Source of the DNA: Streptomyces werraensis
Lineage (GTDB): Bacteria; Actinomycetota; Actinomycetes; Streptomycetales; Streptomycetaceae
Assembly (NCBI GenBank): GCA_014656175.1
Contig: BNBX01000005.1
Coordinates: forward strand, 200,117 to 264,116
Reading direction: 5' to 3'
DNA: 64,000 bases
Made by a program: the position numbers and the translations under genes. Of this stretch, positions 32,671 to 41,739 are shown piece by piece. The notes beneath the pieces were generated by a model, which was not told where the DNA came from, did not search any database, and was given only the letters and a program-made list of their open reading frames with translations. Numbering within the stretch: position 1 is the first letter of the stretch; each line of letters begins with the position of its first letter.

Positions 32671-35160
32671 TCACCCGTCGCGGTCCTGAAGGACCCCGTC
32701 GCGCCGCTCGCGCGCCCAGGCGTAGGACGGGTTCAGCTCCAGGGCCCGTTCCAGGTCGGCGAGCGCCTCGTCGAGGTGGCCCAGACGGTGGTGGGCCGCG
32801 CCCCGGCTCGCGTACGCCGACGCGTACCCCGGGTCGAGGGCGAGGGCGCGGTCGTAGGCGTCCAGGGCCTCCCGGTCGCGGCCGGCGGCGTGGAGGGCGT
32901 CGCCTCGCTCGCAGTGGGCCCACGCGGAGCCGGGGTCGGCGGCGACGGCACGGTCGAGGGCGGCGAGACGGCCCTCGGGGTCGCCCAGCTCCCGGGCCAC
33001 GCGGGCGCGGCGGACCAGCGCCCAGGCGTAGTCGGGCTCGAGGGCGAGGGCGCGGTCGAGGGCGGTACGGGCCTCCTCCGGGCGACCGAGGGCGAGGCGG
33101 ACGGTGCCGAGGGAGGCCCAGGCGTAGGCGTCGGCGGGGTCGAGGGCGGTGGCCCGCTCCAGGTCGGCGACGGCTTCCGCGTGGCGCCCGAGGGGGCGCA
33201 GGTACTCGCCGCGCAGGGCGAGGGTGCGGGGATCGTCGGGGGTGAGGGCGAGAGCGTGGCCCAGCTCGACGACGGCGGCCGGACGGTTGTGCCGCGCGGC
33301 GTGCGCGAGGGCTCGGTCGCGGTGGATGCGGGCCAGGAGGGGGGCGGGCAGGGTGATCCGCGAGGGGATCGCGCCGTACACCGGCAGGCTCCGCGGCCAC
33401 GCCTGGGTCTGCTGGGGCGGCGCCCCGTAGTCCGTGTCCCCGGCCAGGACGGGTCGGGATCCCGCTCCGACGGGCCGGTACGCCGCGCCCGGCTGAACCG
33501 GTCCGGCGCCCGGCTGCGCCGGTCCCGGCGACGTCGGCGGGGCCCCCGCCCAGGTGAGCACCGTGTCGAGGACGCCCTCCGTCCCGCCGGCGGCTAGGGC
33601 GCCCGCCAGTTGTCCGCCCCACGCGACGGCGTCGAGCACACCCGCGTCCCGCCCCGCGTCCTCCAGCACCCGGATCCAGCGTCCGGCGAGCGCCTCCCCC
33701 TGGTCGCACGCCTCCACCAGGTCCTGCAGCGTGTCGGGGACCGCCGTGGGGTCGTCGGCGCACAGGCGGTGGTACAGCTCCCCGAGCCGCAGCTCGCACC
33801 ACGTCTCGTCGAGCCACAGGGTGCCGGTGTCCCGGCCGCTCTCCGTCTGCTCGCGCCACCGGCGGAAGGCGCGCGCGAGCCTGCCGTGGCCGTCCGCCCA
33901 GCCGCGCGGGGAGCGGCCGCGCTGGAGCCGCAGCATGGGGGCGCGGACGATGTCGTGGTAGCGGAGCCGGCCGCCGAGCCGGTCGGCGAACGGCAGGGTC
34001 TCCACCCAGGTGTAGAGCTCCTCGGCGCGGTCCCGGTCGCAGTTGGCGGCGACCGCGAAGACGTCCACGTCGAGGAGCCGGGGCAGCGCGCCCGCGAGGG
34101 CGGCGAACCGGCGGCCGGGGTCCTGCTCCCACTTCAGGAAGCGTTCGACGGCGGTGGCGCTCGGGTCGGTCACGTCCTCGGGTCCTGCGGGGCGGGTGCC
34201 GGCGATCGTGGACAGCAGCACCGGGAGGCCGCCGGTGAGGCGGAGCGCCTCGGCGACGACGGGTTCGGCGGTGACGCCCCGCTCGGCGAGCAGTCCGCGC
34301 GCCTCCGCCTCGGTGAACGGCTGGAGCGGCAGGGAGGTCATGAAGTCGGCGAACGTGCCCCAGCGGGCCGGGTCGGCCGGGTGCTGTCCCGCGGTGACGA
34401 CGACGACCGTGTCGGGCAGGGCGCCGTGGCGGTCGGTGGTGAGGAGGTCGCGCAGCCAGGTGTCGAGGAAGGGGCCGGTGCGCTCGTAGGTGTCGAGGAG
34501 GAGGACGATCCAGGGGACGTCGGAGGCGACCGCGTCCAGTTCGTCCGCGAGGACGGGGGTGAGGACGCTCGCCGGGTCGAGGACCAGGCGGACGTCCTCG
34601 TGGCTGCGGAAGCGGGCGGCGAGGACGGAGCGCAGCCGGTCGGCGCCGTGGGCGAGCTGCTCGGGGTCGAGGACGGCGGTGAACGGGGCGACGCCGGGGA
34701 CGAGTCCGAGTCCGGCGAGTCCGGCGCGGGCGAGGGCCATGCCGCCCGCGGAGGGGGCGCCGTCCGGGGCGGGGGCGAGGGCGGCGAGCGCGGCGGTCTC
34801 CGCCTCGTGCCGCCGCTCACGGTGCGTGGCGAGCGTCCGCTCCAGGTCCTTCAACCGGTGTCCCTGGGCGGCGAACTGACGGCACACCGCTTCCAGCACC
34901 TCGGGGACGGAGCCGGATGTCTCGTCGACGTATGCCGTCAACGCGCCCTGTTCGCGGGCGAGATGCTCGAACTCCTTGACCAGCCTGGTCTTCCCGACGC
35001 CGGCGGTTCCGTGCACATGGAAGAGGAAACGGTGCCGTCCGTCGTCGGGCGAGGTGTCGAAGTTCCGCCGGAACAGCTCCCGTTCGGCACTGCGGGCAAC
35101 CAGTCCGGCCCGTGTCCGCCGCCGCACCCGCTCCTGGAGAGAAACCCGGCCACGCGTCAC
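32671..35160 (-). CDS. AAA/STAND-like ATPase with C-terminal TPR repeats
   Basis: An 829-residue protein. A P-loop NTPase domain occupies about residues 30-420: Walker A is VHGTAGVGKTRLVKEF near residue 55, and Walker B is PWIVLLLDTYERT. The order of elements resembles Orc1/Cdc6- and MalT-like STAND ATPases. A middle helical region follows (RAEELYTWVETLPFADRLGG). From about residue 620 there are six or more tetratricopeptide repeats (ALDPADAYAWASLGTVRLAL, ALEPDYAWALVRRARVAREL, ALDPGYASAYASRGAAHHRL). The GTG at 35160 is chosen for its GGAAGGA site. It probably works as a ligand-triggered oligomeric switch; no effector domain is visible at the N-terminus. The next gene on its strand is an inactive-looking ADP-ribosylglycohydrolase. 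Confidence 0.8.
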   Translation of the reverse strand: MTRGRVSLQERVRRRTRAGLVARSAERELFRRNFDTSPDDGRHRFLFHVHGTAGVGKTRLVKEFEHLAREQGALTAYVDETSGSVPEVLEAVCRQFAAQGHRLKDLERTLATHRERRHEAETAALAALAPAPDGAPSAGGMALARAGLAGLGLVPGVAPFTAVLDPEQLAHGADRLRSVLAARFRSHEDVRLVLDPASVLTPVLADELDAVASDVPWIVLLLDTYERTGPFLDTWLRDLLTTDRHGALPDTVVVVTAGQHPADPARWGTFADFMTSLPLQPFTEAEARGLLAERGVTAEPVVAEALRLTGGLPVLLSTIAGTRPAGPEDVTDPSATAVERFLKWEQDPGRRFAALAGALPRLLDVDVFAVAANCDRDRAEELYTWVETLPFADRLGGRLRYHDIVRAPMLRLQRGRSPRGWADGHGRLARAFRRWREQTESGRDTGTLWLDETWCELRLGELYHRLCADDPTAVPDTLQDLVEACDQGEALAGRWIRVLEDAGRDAGVLDAVAWGGQLAGALAAGGTEGVLDTVLTWAGAPPTSPGPAQPGAGPVQPGAAYRPVGAGSRPVLAGDTDYGAPPQQTQAWPRSLPVYGAIPSRITLPAPLLARIHRDRALAHAARHNRPAAVVELGHALALTPDDPRTLALRGEYLRPLGRHAEAVADLERATALDPADAYAWASLGTVRLALGRPEEARTALDRALALEPDYAWALVRRARVARELGDPEGRLAALDRAVAADPGSAWAHCERGDALHAAGRDREALDAYDRALALDPGYASAYASRGAAHHRLGHLDEALADLERALELNPSYAWARERRDGVLQDRDG

Positions 35161-35360
35161 CCGTACGTCCTTCCCCCGCGTCACGACGGGCTCATTCTGT
35201 CGCACCTCGGTCCGGTCCGGCAGGGCGACGGCAGCCGGCCGTTCACTCCGGGTGACGAAGCGCGGCCGACGACGTCGCGCCCCCGCCGGTGGAGGGTGAA
35301 CGGCGTCTGCGCTTCGGGGCGGACGAGGCCGCGAAAGGGTGAAGCAGCGCGCCCGGGCGG

Positions 35361-35930
35361 CTACTCCACCACGTGGACCGTGGTCCCCGCCGTGCCGAAG
35401 GTCCAGAGGGCCTTGCCGTCCTGTTTGGCGACGCGGATGCCGCCGGTCTGGGCGCCCGGGTCGGCGGGTGGGGGCGAGGAGCCGTCGACCGCGTTGGAGA
35501 AGGCCACGAAGACGCCGGACTTCTGGGCGAAGTACATGATGTGCTCCACCGGTACGCCGTCGCTGCCGGTGGTGGCCTCCGTGCGGGTGCCGATCGCGTA
35601 GGAGCCGGGGTCCGGGGCGACCGTGCCGGGCCACACCGGGAAGGAGCTGCGGGCGACGTCACTGGCGTCGACCAGCCAGACGCGCTTCTGGCCGAGGGAG
35701 TAGACGATGCGGCGGCCGGTGCCGGAGTCGGCCGGGACCGCCGGCGCCGTCGGCTTCTTCGACGGGGCCGCGGACGGCTTGGGGTCCGCCGTCGCCGTGG
35801 CCTTCGGCGGAGTGGCGGCGGCGACGGGCTTGGTGCCCTGGTCCGCCTGGACGCCCAGGACCGCCACCACGGCTATCGCCCCCGTGGTCAGCCCGGTCAC
35901 CCAGGCCCACGAAGGAAGACGGGCAGACAC
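35361..35930 (-). CDS. Membrane-anchored L,D-transpeptidase-like protein without catalytic cysteine
   Basis: A 189-residue protein with an N-terminal membrane anchor (WAWVTGLTTGAIAVVAVLGV), an Ala/Pro/Lys linker and a YkuD-like domain. The stretch WPGTVAPDPGSYAIGTRTEA resembles the substrate-side strands of L,D-transpeptidases, and GAQTGGIRVAKQDGKALW aligns with the S-H-G-C-I-R signature; the nucleophilic cysteine corresponds to Gly164. It would therefore not crosslink peptidoglycan but could bind it. A GAGGAGT site precedes the GTG at 35930. The assignment to the fold is by pattern and should be treated as moderate. Confidence 0.65.
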   Translation of the reverse strand: MSARLPSWAWVTGLTTGAIAVVAVLGVQADQGTKPVAAATPPKATATADPKPSAAPSKKPTAPAVPADSGTGRRIVYSLGQKRVWLVDASDVARSSFPVWPGTVAPDPGSYAIGTRTEATTGSDGVPVEHIMYFAQKSGVFVAFSNAVDGSSPPPADPGAQTGGIRVAKQDGKALWTFGTAGTTVHVVE

Positions 35931-35999
35931 CGGTACGCACTCCTCAGCTACCGAAAGCGGGTCGGATCATCGTACTGCCAGCCGGCACCGGTCCCGGAG

Positions 36000-38588
36000 T
36001 CAGTCGAGGACCGGCAGCAGCTCCGGCAGATGCCCGTCGGAGGCCTCCGCCGCGCGTCGGCGCTCCTCGGGAACCTCGCCGTACAGGGTCGTGCGCGGCT
36101 TCGCCGGGCGGCCCGCCGCCTCCGCCACCGCGATGAGGTCCTTGACCGACTTGTAGGAGCCGTAGGAGGAGCCCGCCATGCGGGAGATCGTCTCCTCCAT
36201 CAGCGTCCCGCCCAGGTCGTTCGCCCCGGAGCGCAGCATCTCCGCCGCGCCCTCCGCGCCCAGTTTGACCCAGCTCGTCTGGATGTTGGGGATCCAGGGG
36301 TGGAGCAGCAGGCGGGCCATCGCCGTGACCGCGCGGTTGTCGCGGACCGTCGGGCCCGGGCGGGCGATGCCGGCCAGGTAGACGGGGGCGTTGGTGTGCA
36401 CGAAGGGCAGCGTCACGAACTCGGTGAAGCCGCCGGTCCGCTGCTGGATGCCGGCCAGGGTGCGGAGGTGGCCGAGCCAGTGGCGGGGCTGGTCGACGTG
36501 GCCGTACATCATCGTGGACGACGAGCGGATGCCCAGCTCGTGGGCCGTCTCGACGACCTCGATCCAGGTCGCCGCCGGCAGCTTGCCCTTGGTGAGGATC
36601 CAGCGGACCTCGTCGTCCAGGATCTCCGCCGCCGTGCCCGGGATGGTGTCCAGGCCCGCTTCCTTCGCCGCCGTGAGCCACTCGCGGACGGACATGCCGG
36701 TGCGGGTCGCGCCGTTCACCACCTCCATCGGGGAGAAGGCGTGCACGTGCATGCCGGGGACGCGTTCCTTCACGGCCCGCGCGATGTCGAAGTAGGCGGT
36801 GCCGGGCAGGTCGGGGTGGATGCCGCCCTGCATGCACACCTCCACCGCGCCGACGTCCCACGCCTGCTGGGCGCGGTCGGCGACCTGCTCCAGGGAGAGC
36901 GTGTACGCGTCGGCGTCGGTGCGGCGCTGGGCGAAGGCGCAGAACCGGCAGCCGGTGTAGCAGACGTTGGTGAAGTTGATGTTGCGGGTGACGATGTACG
37001 TCACGTCGTCGCCGACCGCCGACCTGCGCACGTCGTCCGCGATCCGGCAGAGGGCGTCCAGGGCGGGACCGTCGGCGTGCAGCAGGGCCAGCGCCTCGGC
37101 GTCGGTGAGCTTCGTCGGGTCGTCGGCGGCCGTGCGCAGCGCCTCGCGCACGTCGGTGTCGATCCGCTCCGGGACCATGCCGGGCGCGGCGGCCTCGCGC
37201 AGCGCGTCCCAGTCGCCGTACACCTCGTCGAAGTCCTCGCGCCGGTCGCCGGTGCGGCCCTCGGTGTCGATGGTGCGGTGCAGGTCGGTGCGGCCGGTGG
37301 CGGTGAACGCCTCGTCCGGCTCCTGCCAGGGCAGCCCCTCGGGCAGCGCGTCCGGGCGGGCGAGGCCGGTGGCCGGGTCGGCGAGCGCGTCCACGTGCGG
37401 GCGCAGCCGCGGGTCCAGCCAGGGCTCACCGCGCCGGACGAACTCCGGGTAGACGCAGAGGCGTTCGCGCAGTTCGAAGCCGGCCGCGCGGGACTGCTCG
37501 GCCAGTTCCTCGATCTGCGGCCAGGGCCGCTCGGGGTTGACGTGGTCGATGGTGAGCGGGGAGACCCCGCCCCAGTCGTCGATGCCGGCCGCGATCAGCC
37601 GCCCGTACTCGGCGTCGACCAGGTTGGGCGGGGCCTGCAGGCAGGCGGTGGGGCCGAGGACCAGGCGGGCCACGGCGACCGTGGCGACCAGCTCGTCCAG
37701 CTCCGCGTCCGGCATGCCGCGCATCGCGGTGTCCGGCTTGGCGCGGAAGTTCTGGATGATCAGTTCCTGGATGCCGTGGTGGGCCCGGGAGATCCTCCGC
37801 AGCGCGAACAACGACTCGGCGCGCTCCTCGTAGGTCTCGCCGATGCCGATGAGGATGCCGGAGGTGAAGGGCACGGAGGAGCGGCCGGCGTCCTCCAGGA
37901 CCCGCAGCCTGACGGCCGGTTCCTTGTCCGGGGAGCCGAAGTGGGGGCCGCCGGGCTCGGACCACAGGCGGGTCGCGGTGGTCTCCAGCATCATGCCCAT
38001 GGACGGCGCGACCGGCTTGAGGCGCTGGAAGTCGGTCCAGGACATCACGCCCGGGTTGAGGTGCGGGAGGAGGCCGGTCTCCTCCAGGATGCGGACGGAG
38101 ATGGCGCGGACGTAGGCGATCGTGTCGTCGTAGCCGTGCGCGTCGAGCCACTCGCGCGCCTCGGGCCAGCGGTCCTCGGGCTTGTCGCCCAGGGTGATGA
38201 GGGCTTCCTTGCAGCCGAGCGCGGCGCCCTTGCGGGCGATGTCCAGCACCTCGTCCGGCGACATGAACATCCCGTGCCCGGCCCGGCGCAGCTTGCCGGG
38301 CACGGTGACGAACGTGCAGTAGTGGCACTTGTCCCGGCACAGCCGCGTCAGCGGAACGAACACGCTCTTGGAGTAGGTGATGACGCCGGGCCGCCCCGCC
38401 GCCTCCAGGCCCGCGTCGCGGACCCGGGCGGCCGAGGCGGAGAGGTCCGTCAGATGCTCACCGCGGGCCTGGAGCAGGACCGCGGCCTCGGAGACGTCGA
38501 GGGAGACGCCGTCGCGGGCGCGCCTCAGCGCGCGCCGCAGGGAGTTCTCGGTCGGGCCGCCGGTTCCGGACGTCGCGGAAATCGTCAT
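36000..38588 (-). CDS. fbiC: FO synthase FbiC (CofG-CofH fusion), F420 biosynthesis
   Basis: An 862-residue bifunctional radical SAM enzyme that makes 7,8-didemethyl-8-hydroxy-5-deazariboflavin from tyrosine and a ribityl-pyrimidine, the chromophore of coenzyme F420. The CofG half is N-terminal with the iron-sulphur ligands in [10 protein letters not shown] (CxxxCxxC). The CofH half begins near residue 520 with [10 protein letters not shown]. Other family blocks include [40 protein letters not shown] and [20 protein letters not shown]. Length fits actinobacterial FbiC. The gene is followed by an F420-type LLM oxidoreductase upstream on the same strand, supporting F420 metabolism in this region. 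Confidence 0.96.
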   Translation of the reverse strand: MTISATSGTGGPTENSLRRALRRARDGVSLDVSEAAVLLQARGEHLTDLSASAARVRDAGLEAAGRPGVITYSKSVFVPLTRLCRDKCHYCTFVTVPGKLRRAGHGMFMSPDEVLDIARKGAALGCKEALITLGDKPEDRWPEAREWLDAHGYDDTIAYVRAISVRILEETGLLPHLNPGVMSWTDFQRLKPVAPSMGMMLETTATRLWSEPGGPHFGSPDKEPAVRLRVLEDAGRSSVPFTSGILIGIGETYEERAESLFALRRISRAHHGIQELIIQNFRAKPDTAMRGMPDAELDELVATVAVARLVLGPTACLQAPPNLVDAEYGRLIAAGIDDWGGVSPLTIDHVNPERPWPQIEELAEQSRAAGFELRERLCVYPEFVRRGEPWLDPRLRPHVDALADPATGLARPDALPEGLPWQEPDEAFTATGRTDLHRTIDTEGRTGDRREDFDEVYGDWDALREAAAPGMVPERIDTDVREALRTAADDPTKLTDAEALALLHADGPALDALCRIADDVRRSAVGDDVTYIVTRNINFTNVCYTGCRFCAFAQRRTDADAYTLSLEQVADRAQQAWDVGAVEVCMQGGIHPDLPGTAYFDIARAVKERVPGMHVHAFSPMEVVNGATRTGMSVREWLTAAKEAGLDTIPGTAAEILDDEVRWILTKGKLPAATWIEVVETAHELGIRSSSTMMYGHVDQPRHWLGHLRTLAGIQQRTGGFTEFVTLPFVHTNAPVYLAGIARPGPTVRDNRAVTAMARLLLHPWIPNIQTSWVKLGAEGAAEMLRSGANDLGGTLMEETISRMAGSSYGSYKSVKDLIAVAEAAGRPAKPRTTLYGEVPEERRRAAEASDGHLPELLPVLD

Positions 38589-38612
38589 TCCTTGAGCATA
38601 CGTTCGGCGTGG

Positions 38613-39473
38613 TCAGGACCCCTGCCCGTCCACGAAAGGCTGGAGCGCGTCCAGGGCGCGGAGCGCCTCCGTCTCCCCCGCCGGCGGCAGCTGCGCCACG
38701 ACCTCCTCGACGCCCAGCTCCGCGAAGTGCTCCAGTTTGCCCGCGCTGGGACGGACCGCGTACGGCACGACCTGGAGGGCGGCCGGGTCGCGGCCCGCGT
38801 CGGCCCAGGCGGCGCGCAGCGCGGGCAGCGCCTCGGTCAGGCCGCGCCCGCCGATCGGCAGCCAGCCGTCGGCGTAGGCGCAGATGTCGGCGAACAGCTT
38901 CGGCCCGGCCGCACCGCCGACCAGGGTGCGCGGGCCGCTCACCGGGCCGCGCGGCTTCTGCACCGGCTTGGGGTACGCCACGCTCGCCCGGACGCTCGCG
39001 AACCGGCCCTCGTAGGCGGTGGGTTCGTCGGCCCACAGGGCGCGCATCAGGCCGATCCGGTCCCGTACGAGCGCGCGCCGGGTGCGCCACTGGACGCCGT
39101 GGTCGGCGGCCTCCTCCACGTTCCAGCCGAAGCCGACGCCCAGGGTGAACCGGCCGCCGGAGAGGTGGTCGAGGGTCGCGATCTGCTTGGCCAGGTCGAT
39201 CGGGTCGTGCTGCGCGGCCAGCGTGATGCCGGTGCCGAGCCCGAGCCGTTCGGTGACGGCCGCGGCCTGGCCGAGCGCGACGAAGGGGTCGAGGGTGCGG
39301 CCGTACTCGCGGGGCAGTTCGCCGCCCGCCGGGTAGGGGCTGGTGCGCTCGACGGGGATGTGCGTGTGCTCCGGCAGGTAGAGCCCGGCGAAGCCCCGCT
39401 GTTCCAGCTCCCGGGCCAGCCGGACCGGGGTGATCGTCTCGTCGGTGAGGAAGATCGTGACGGCGATGCGCAT
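38613..39473 (-). CDS. LLM class F420-dependent oxidoreductase
   Basis: A 286-residue TIM-barrel protein of the luciferase-like monooxygenase family, F420-dependent branch. It starts MRIAVTIFLTDETITPVRLA; ERLGLGTGITLAAQHDPIDL and the flavin/F420-contacting LDHLSGGRFTLGVGFGWNVE are hallmarks. The ATG at 39473 is chosen because homologues start MRIxV, with GAAAGG upstream; longer in-frame starts would add 45 unrelated residues. It lies 24 bases before fbiC on the same strand, so the two are very likely co-transcribed: one makes the deazaflavin and the other probably uses the cofactor. Substrate unknown. Confidence 0.9.
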   Translation of the reverse strand: MRIAVTIFLTDETITPVRLARELEQRGFAGLYLPEHTHIPVERTSPYPAGGELPREYGRTLDPFVALGQAAAVTERLGLGTGITLAAQHDPIDLAKQIATLDHLSGGRFTLGVGFGWNVEEAADHGVQWRTRRALVRDRIGLMRALWADEPTAYEGRFASVRASVAYPKPVQKPRGPVSGPRTLVGGAAGPKLFADICAYADGWLPIGGRGLTEALPALRAAWADAGRDPAALQVVPYAVRPSAGKLEHFAELGVEEVVAQLPPAGETEALRALDALQPFVDGQGS

Positions 39474-39694
39474 GGGCGGCCTTTCGTACGCGGACGACGC
39501 CCCATGCATACCCGCCCGCTCCCCTCCTGTCCATACCGACCGGTCGGCATCGCGTCGGGCGCGGCTCACGAACCCGCTCCGAAATCCGTGGATTCCCTTC
39601 CCTTCCACGGCAGTTCACTGCTCAATACAAAGGTTGCACCGCACCACCCCTGCGTCACCCAGCCCTGTCCTCACCGACACCCGGGAGCAGCAGC

Positions 39695-41206
39695 ATGTGC
39701 GAGGAGCATCGAAGCGGCGTCGGACGGCGCGCCGTCTTCCTGACGGGCGCCGCCGCCGCGCTTACGTTGGGGAGCGTGAGCTTCGCGTCCGCGGCCGAGG
39801 GCGGCCGCAGCCAGAGCAGGACCGTGCGGGGCGCCCTGGAGCCCGGCGCCCCCGACTTCGTGTACATCCCCGTCGACGTGCCGCACGGCGTACGGGAGAT
39901 GAGGGTCGCGTACAGCTACGACCGACCCCAGGTCCCGCCCGGCACCGCGGGCAACGCCCTGGACATCGGCGTCTTCGACGAGCGCGGCACCGGCCTCGGC
40001 GGCGAAGGCTTCCGCGGCTGGTCCGGCGGGGCGCGCACCGAGTTCTTCGTGCGCGCCGACGAGGCCACCCCCGGCTACGTCCCGGGCCCGGTGCGCGCGG
40101 GCACCTGGCACATCGCGCTGGGCCCGTACACGGTCGCCCCGCAGGGCCTGTCGTACGAGATCACGGTGACGCTGACGTTCGGCGAGCCGGGCCGGACGCC
40201 CCGGCCGGTGTACCCGCCGGAGCAGGCCAAGGGGCGGGGGCGGGCCTGGTACCGGGGCGACTGCCATCTGCACTCCTGGCACTCCGACGGCCGCCGCACC
40301 CCCGGGGAGATCGCCGCCCTCGCCCGCGCCGCCGGGCTGGACTTCGTCAACTCCAGCGACCACAACACCCATTCCGCGCACGCCCACTGGGCGGAGGCGG
40401 CGGGCGACGACCTGCTGGTGCTGCTCGGCGAGGAGGTCACCACCCGCAACGGGCACGTGGTGGCGCTCGGCACCGACCCCGGAACCTTCGTCGACTGGCG
40501 CTACCGGGCCCGGGACAACCGCTTCGGCCGGTTCGCCCGGCGGATCCGCCGCGCGGGCGGCCTGGTCGTGCCCGCCCATCCGCACGCCACCTGCATCGGC
40601 TGCAACTGGAAGTTCGGCTTCGGCGAGGCGGACGCCGTCGAGGTCTGGAACGGCCCCTGGACGCCCGACGACGAGGTGGCGCTGGCGGACTGGGACGGCA
40701 TGCTCGTCGCGTCCGTGCGGGACGGCCGCGCCTGGATCCCGGCCATGGGCAGCAGCGACGCGCACCGCGACCCGGACGTGGTCGGCCTGCCGCAGACCGT
40801 CGTCCTCGCCGACGACCTCAGCCGCCGCGCGATCCTGGACGGCATCCGCGCCGGCTGCTGCTACGTGGCCGAGTCCGCGGCCGTCTCCCTCACCCTGACC
40901 GCGGCCGGCCCGCGCGGCGAACACGCGGGGATCGGCGAGCGGCTGCGGGTGGCCGACGACTCCCCCGTCGTGGTCCGCGCCGAGGTCGCCGGCGCCCCCG
41001 GCTGCACCGTCCGGCTCGTCACCGACCAGGGCGTGCTGCACACCTCCGCGCCGCTGCCGGCGAGCGGCGAGGGGACCGTGGAGTGGCGGACCACCCCGGC
41101 GTACGCCGCGTACGTGCGCGCGGAGGTGCGCCACGAGGCCGTCGCCCCGCCCCTGCCCGGAAGCCTGGCCGCTTTCACCAACCCCGTCTTCCTGGGCCGC
41201 CGGTAG
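39695..41206 (+). CDS. Tat-exported PHP-domain metallohydrolase (CehA/McbA type)
   Basis: A 503-residue secreted enzyme. A twin-arginine signal is seen at residues 10-35 (GRRAVFLTGAAAALTLG). The first third is a beta-sandwich. The PHP phosphoesterase domain starts with WYRGDCHLHSWHSDGRRTPG, in which the histidine/aspartate cluster binds metals, and continues with DFVNSSDHNTHSAH, LLGEEVTTRNGHVVALG, GGLVVPAHPHATCIGCNW and MGSSDAHRDPDV. This order is that of CehA/McbA-like carbamate hydrolases and related phosphoesterases. The ATG at 39695 is the best start. The next gene follows after 12 bases and could be co-transcribed. Substrate unknown. Confidence 0.87.
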   Translation: MCEEHRSGVGRRAVFLTGAAAALTLGSVSFASAAEGGRSQSRTVRGALEPGAPDFVYIPVDVPHGVREMRVAYSYDRPQVPPGTAGNALDIGVFDERGTGLGGEGFRGWSGGARTEFFVRADEATPGYVPGPVRAGTWHIALGPYTVAPQGLSYEITVTLTFGEPGRTPRPVYPPEQAKGRGRAWYRGDCHLHSWHSDGRRTPGEIAALARAAGLDFVNSSDHNTHSAHAHWAEAAGDDLLVLLGEEVTTRNGHVVALGTDPGTFVDWRYRARDNRFGRFARRIRRAGGLVVPAHPHATCIGCNWKFGFGEADAVEVWNGPWTPDDEVALADWDGMLVASVRDGRAWIPAMGSSDAHRDPDVVGLPQTVVLADDLSRRAILDGIRAGCCYVAESAAVSLTLTAAGPRGEHAGIGERLRVADDSPVVVRAEVAGAPGCTVRLVTDQGVLHTSAPLPASGEGTVEWRTTPAYAAYVRAEVRHEAVAPPLPGSLAAFTNPVFLGRR

Positions 41207-41218
41207 GCTCGGCGCACG

Positions 41219-41614
41219 ATGACTTCTCCCGCCGAACGCAAGTACCGCGTGGCCACGGCCCTCCAGCGCCGCGTCGGGAACCCCCTGCTGCGCCGGATGC
41301 CGTTCCAGACCCTGCTGGAGACGACCGGCCGCGTGTCGGGCCTGCCCCGCACCACACCGGTGGGCGGGCGGCGCGCCGGCGACACCTTCTGGCTGGTGTC
41401 GGAGTTCGGCGAACGCTCGCAGTACGTGCGGAACATCAAGGCGGACCCCCGGGTGCGGGTGCGCATCCGGGGCCGCTGGCACACCGGCACCGCCCACCTG
41501 ATGCCCGACGACGACCCCGTCGCCCGGCTGCGCTCGCTCCCTCGCCTCAACAGCGCCGCCGTCCGGGCGATCGGGGCCGAACTGCTCACGGTACGGGTGG
41601 ATCTGGACGGATGA
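41219..41614 (+). CDS. Deazaflavin-dependent nitroreductase family protein
   Basis: A 131-residue split-barrel protein of the DUF385/F420-dependent nitroreductase (Ddn-like) family. Diagnostic parts are QTLLETTGRVSGLPRTTPVG and FWLVSEFGERSQYVRNIKAD followed by PRVRVRIRGRWHTGTAHL. The family binds F420 and reduces nitro compounds or quinones in mycobacteria. Its closeness to fbiC (2.6 kb away) and to an LLM F420 oxidoreductase supports F420 use. It begins 12 bases after the PHP hydrolase gene on the same strand, so co-expression is likely. Confidence 0.9.
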   Translation: MTSPAERKYRVATALQRRVGNPLLRRMPFQTLLETTGRVSGLPRTTPVGGRRAGDTFWLVSEFGERSQYVRNIKADPRVRVRIRGRWHTGTAHLMPDDDPVARLRSLPRLNSAAVRAIGAELLTVRVDLDG

Positions 41615-41739
41615 GGTCGCACATGTGTGGAGTCCGTGGCGGCCCGTGGCTCCCCGTGTGATCGGTGTCTCGCACGGCTGACTCCTGCGTCAGGAGAAGG
41701 CAAACTGGCGTAGTTGCTCGGAATGCATAGGGGGACTGC

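Noticed and set aside
32690..33100. Direct DNA repeats in the TPR region of the ATPase, considered as a possible repeat array
   Set aside because: They are explained by protein-level TPR units; spacing and variation do not fit a CRISPR or satellite. No CRISPR array was seen anywhere in the window.
35373..39743. A 1456-residue frame on the plus strand across fbiC
   Set aside because: It covers genes well supported on the other strand (fbiC and LLM oxidoreductase) and has no recognisable protein features.
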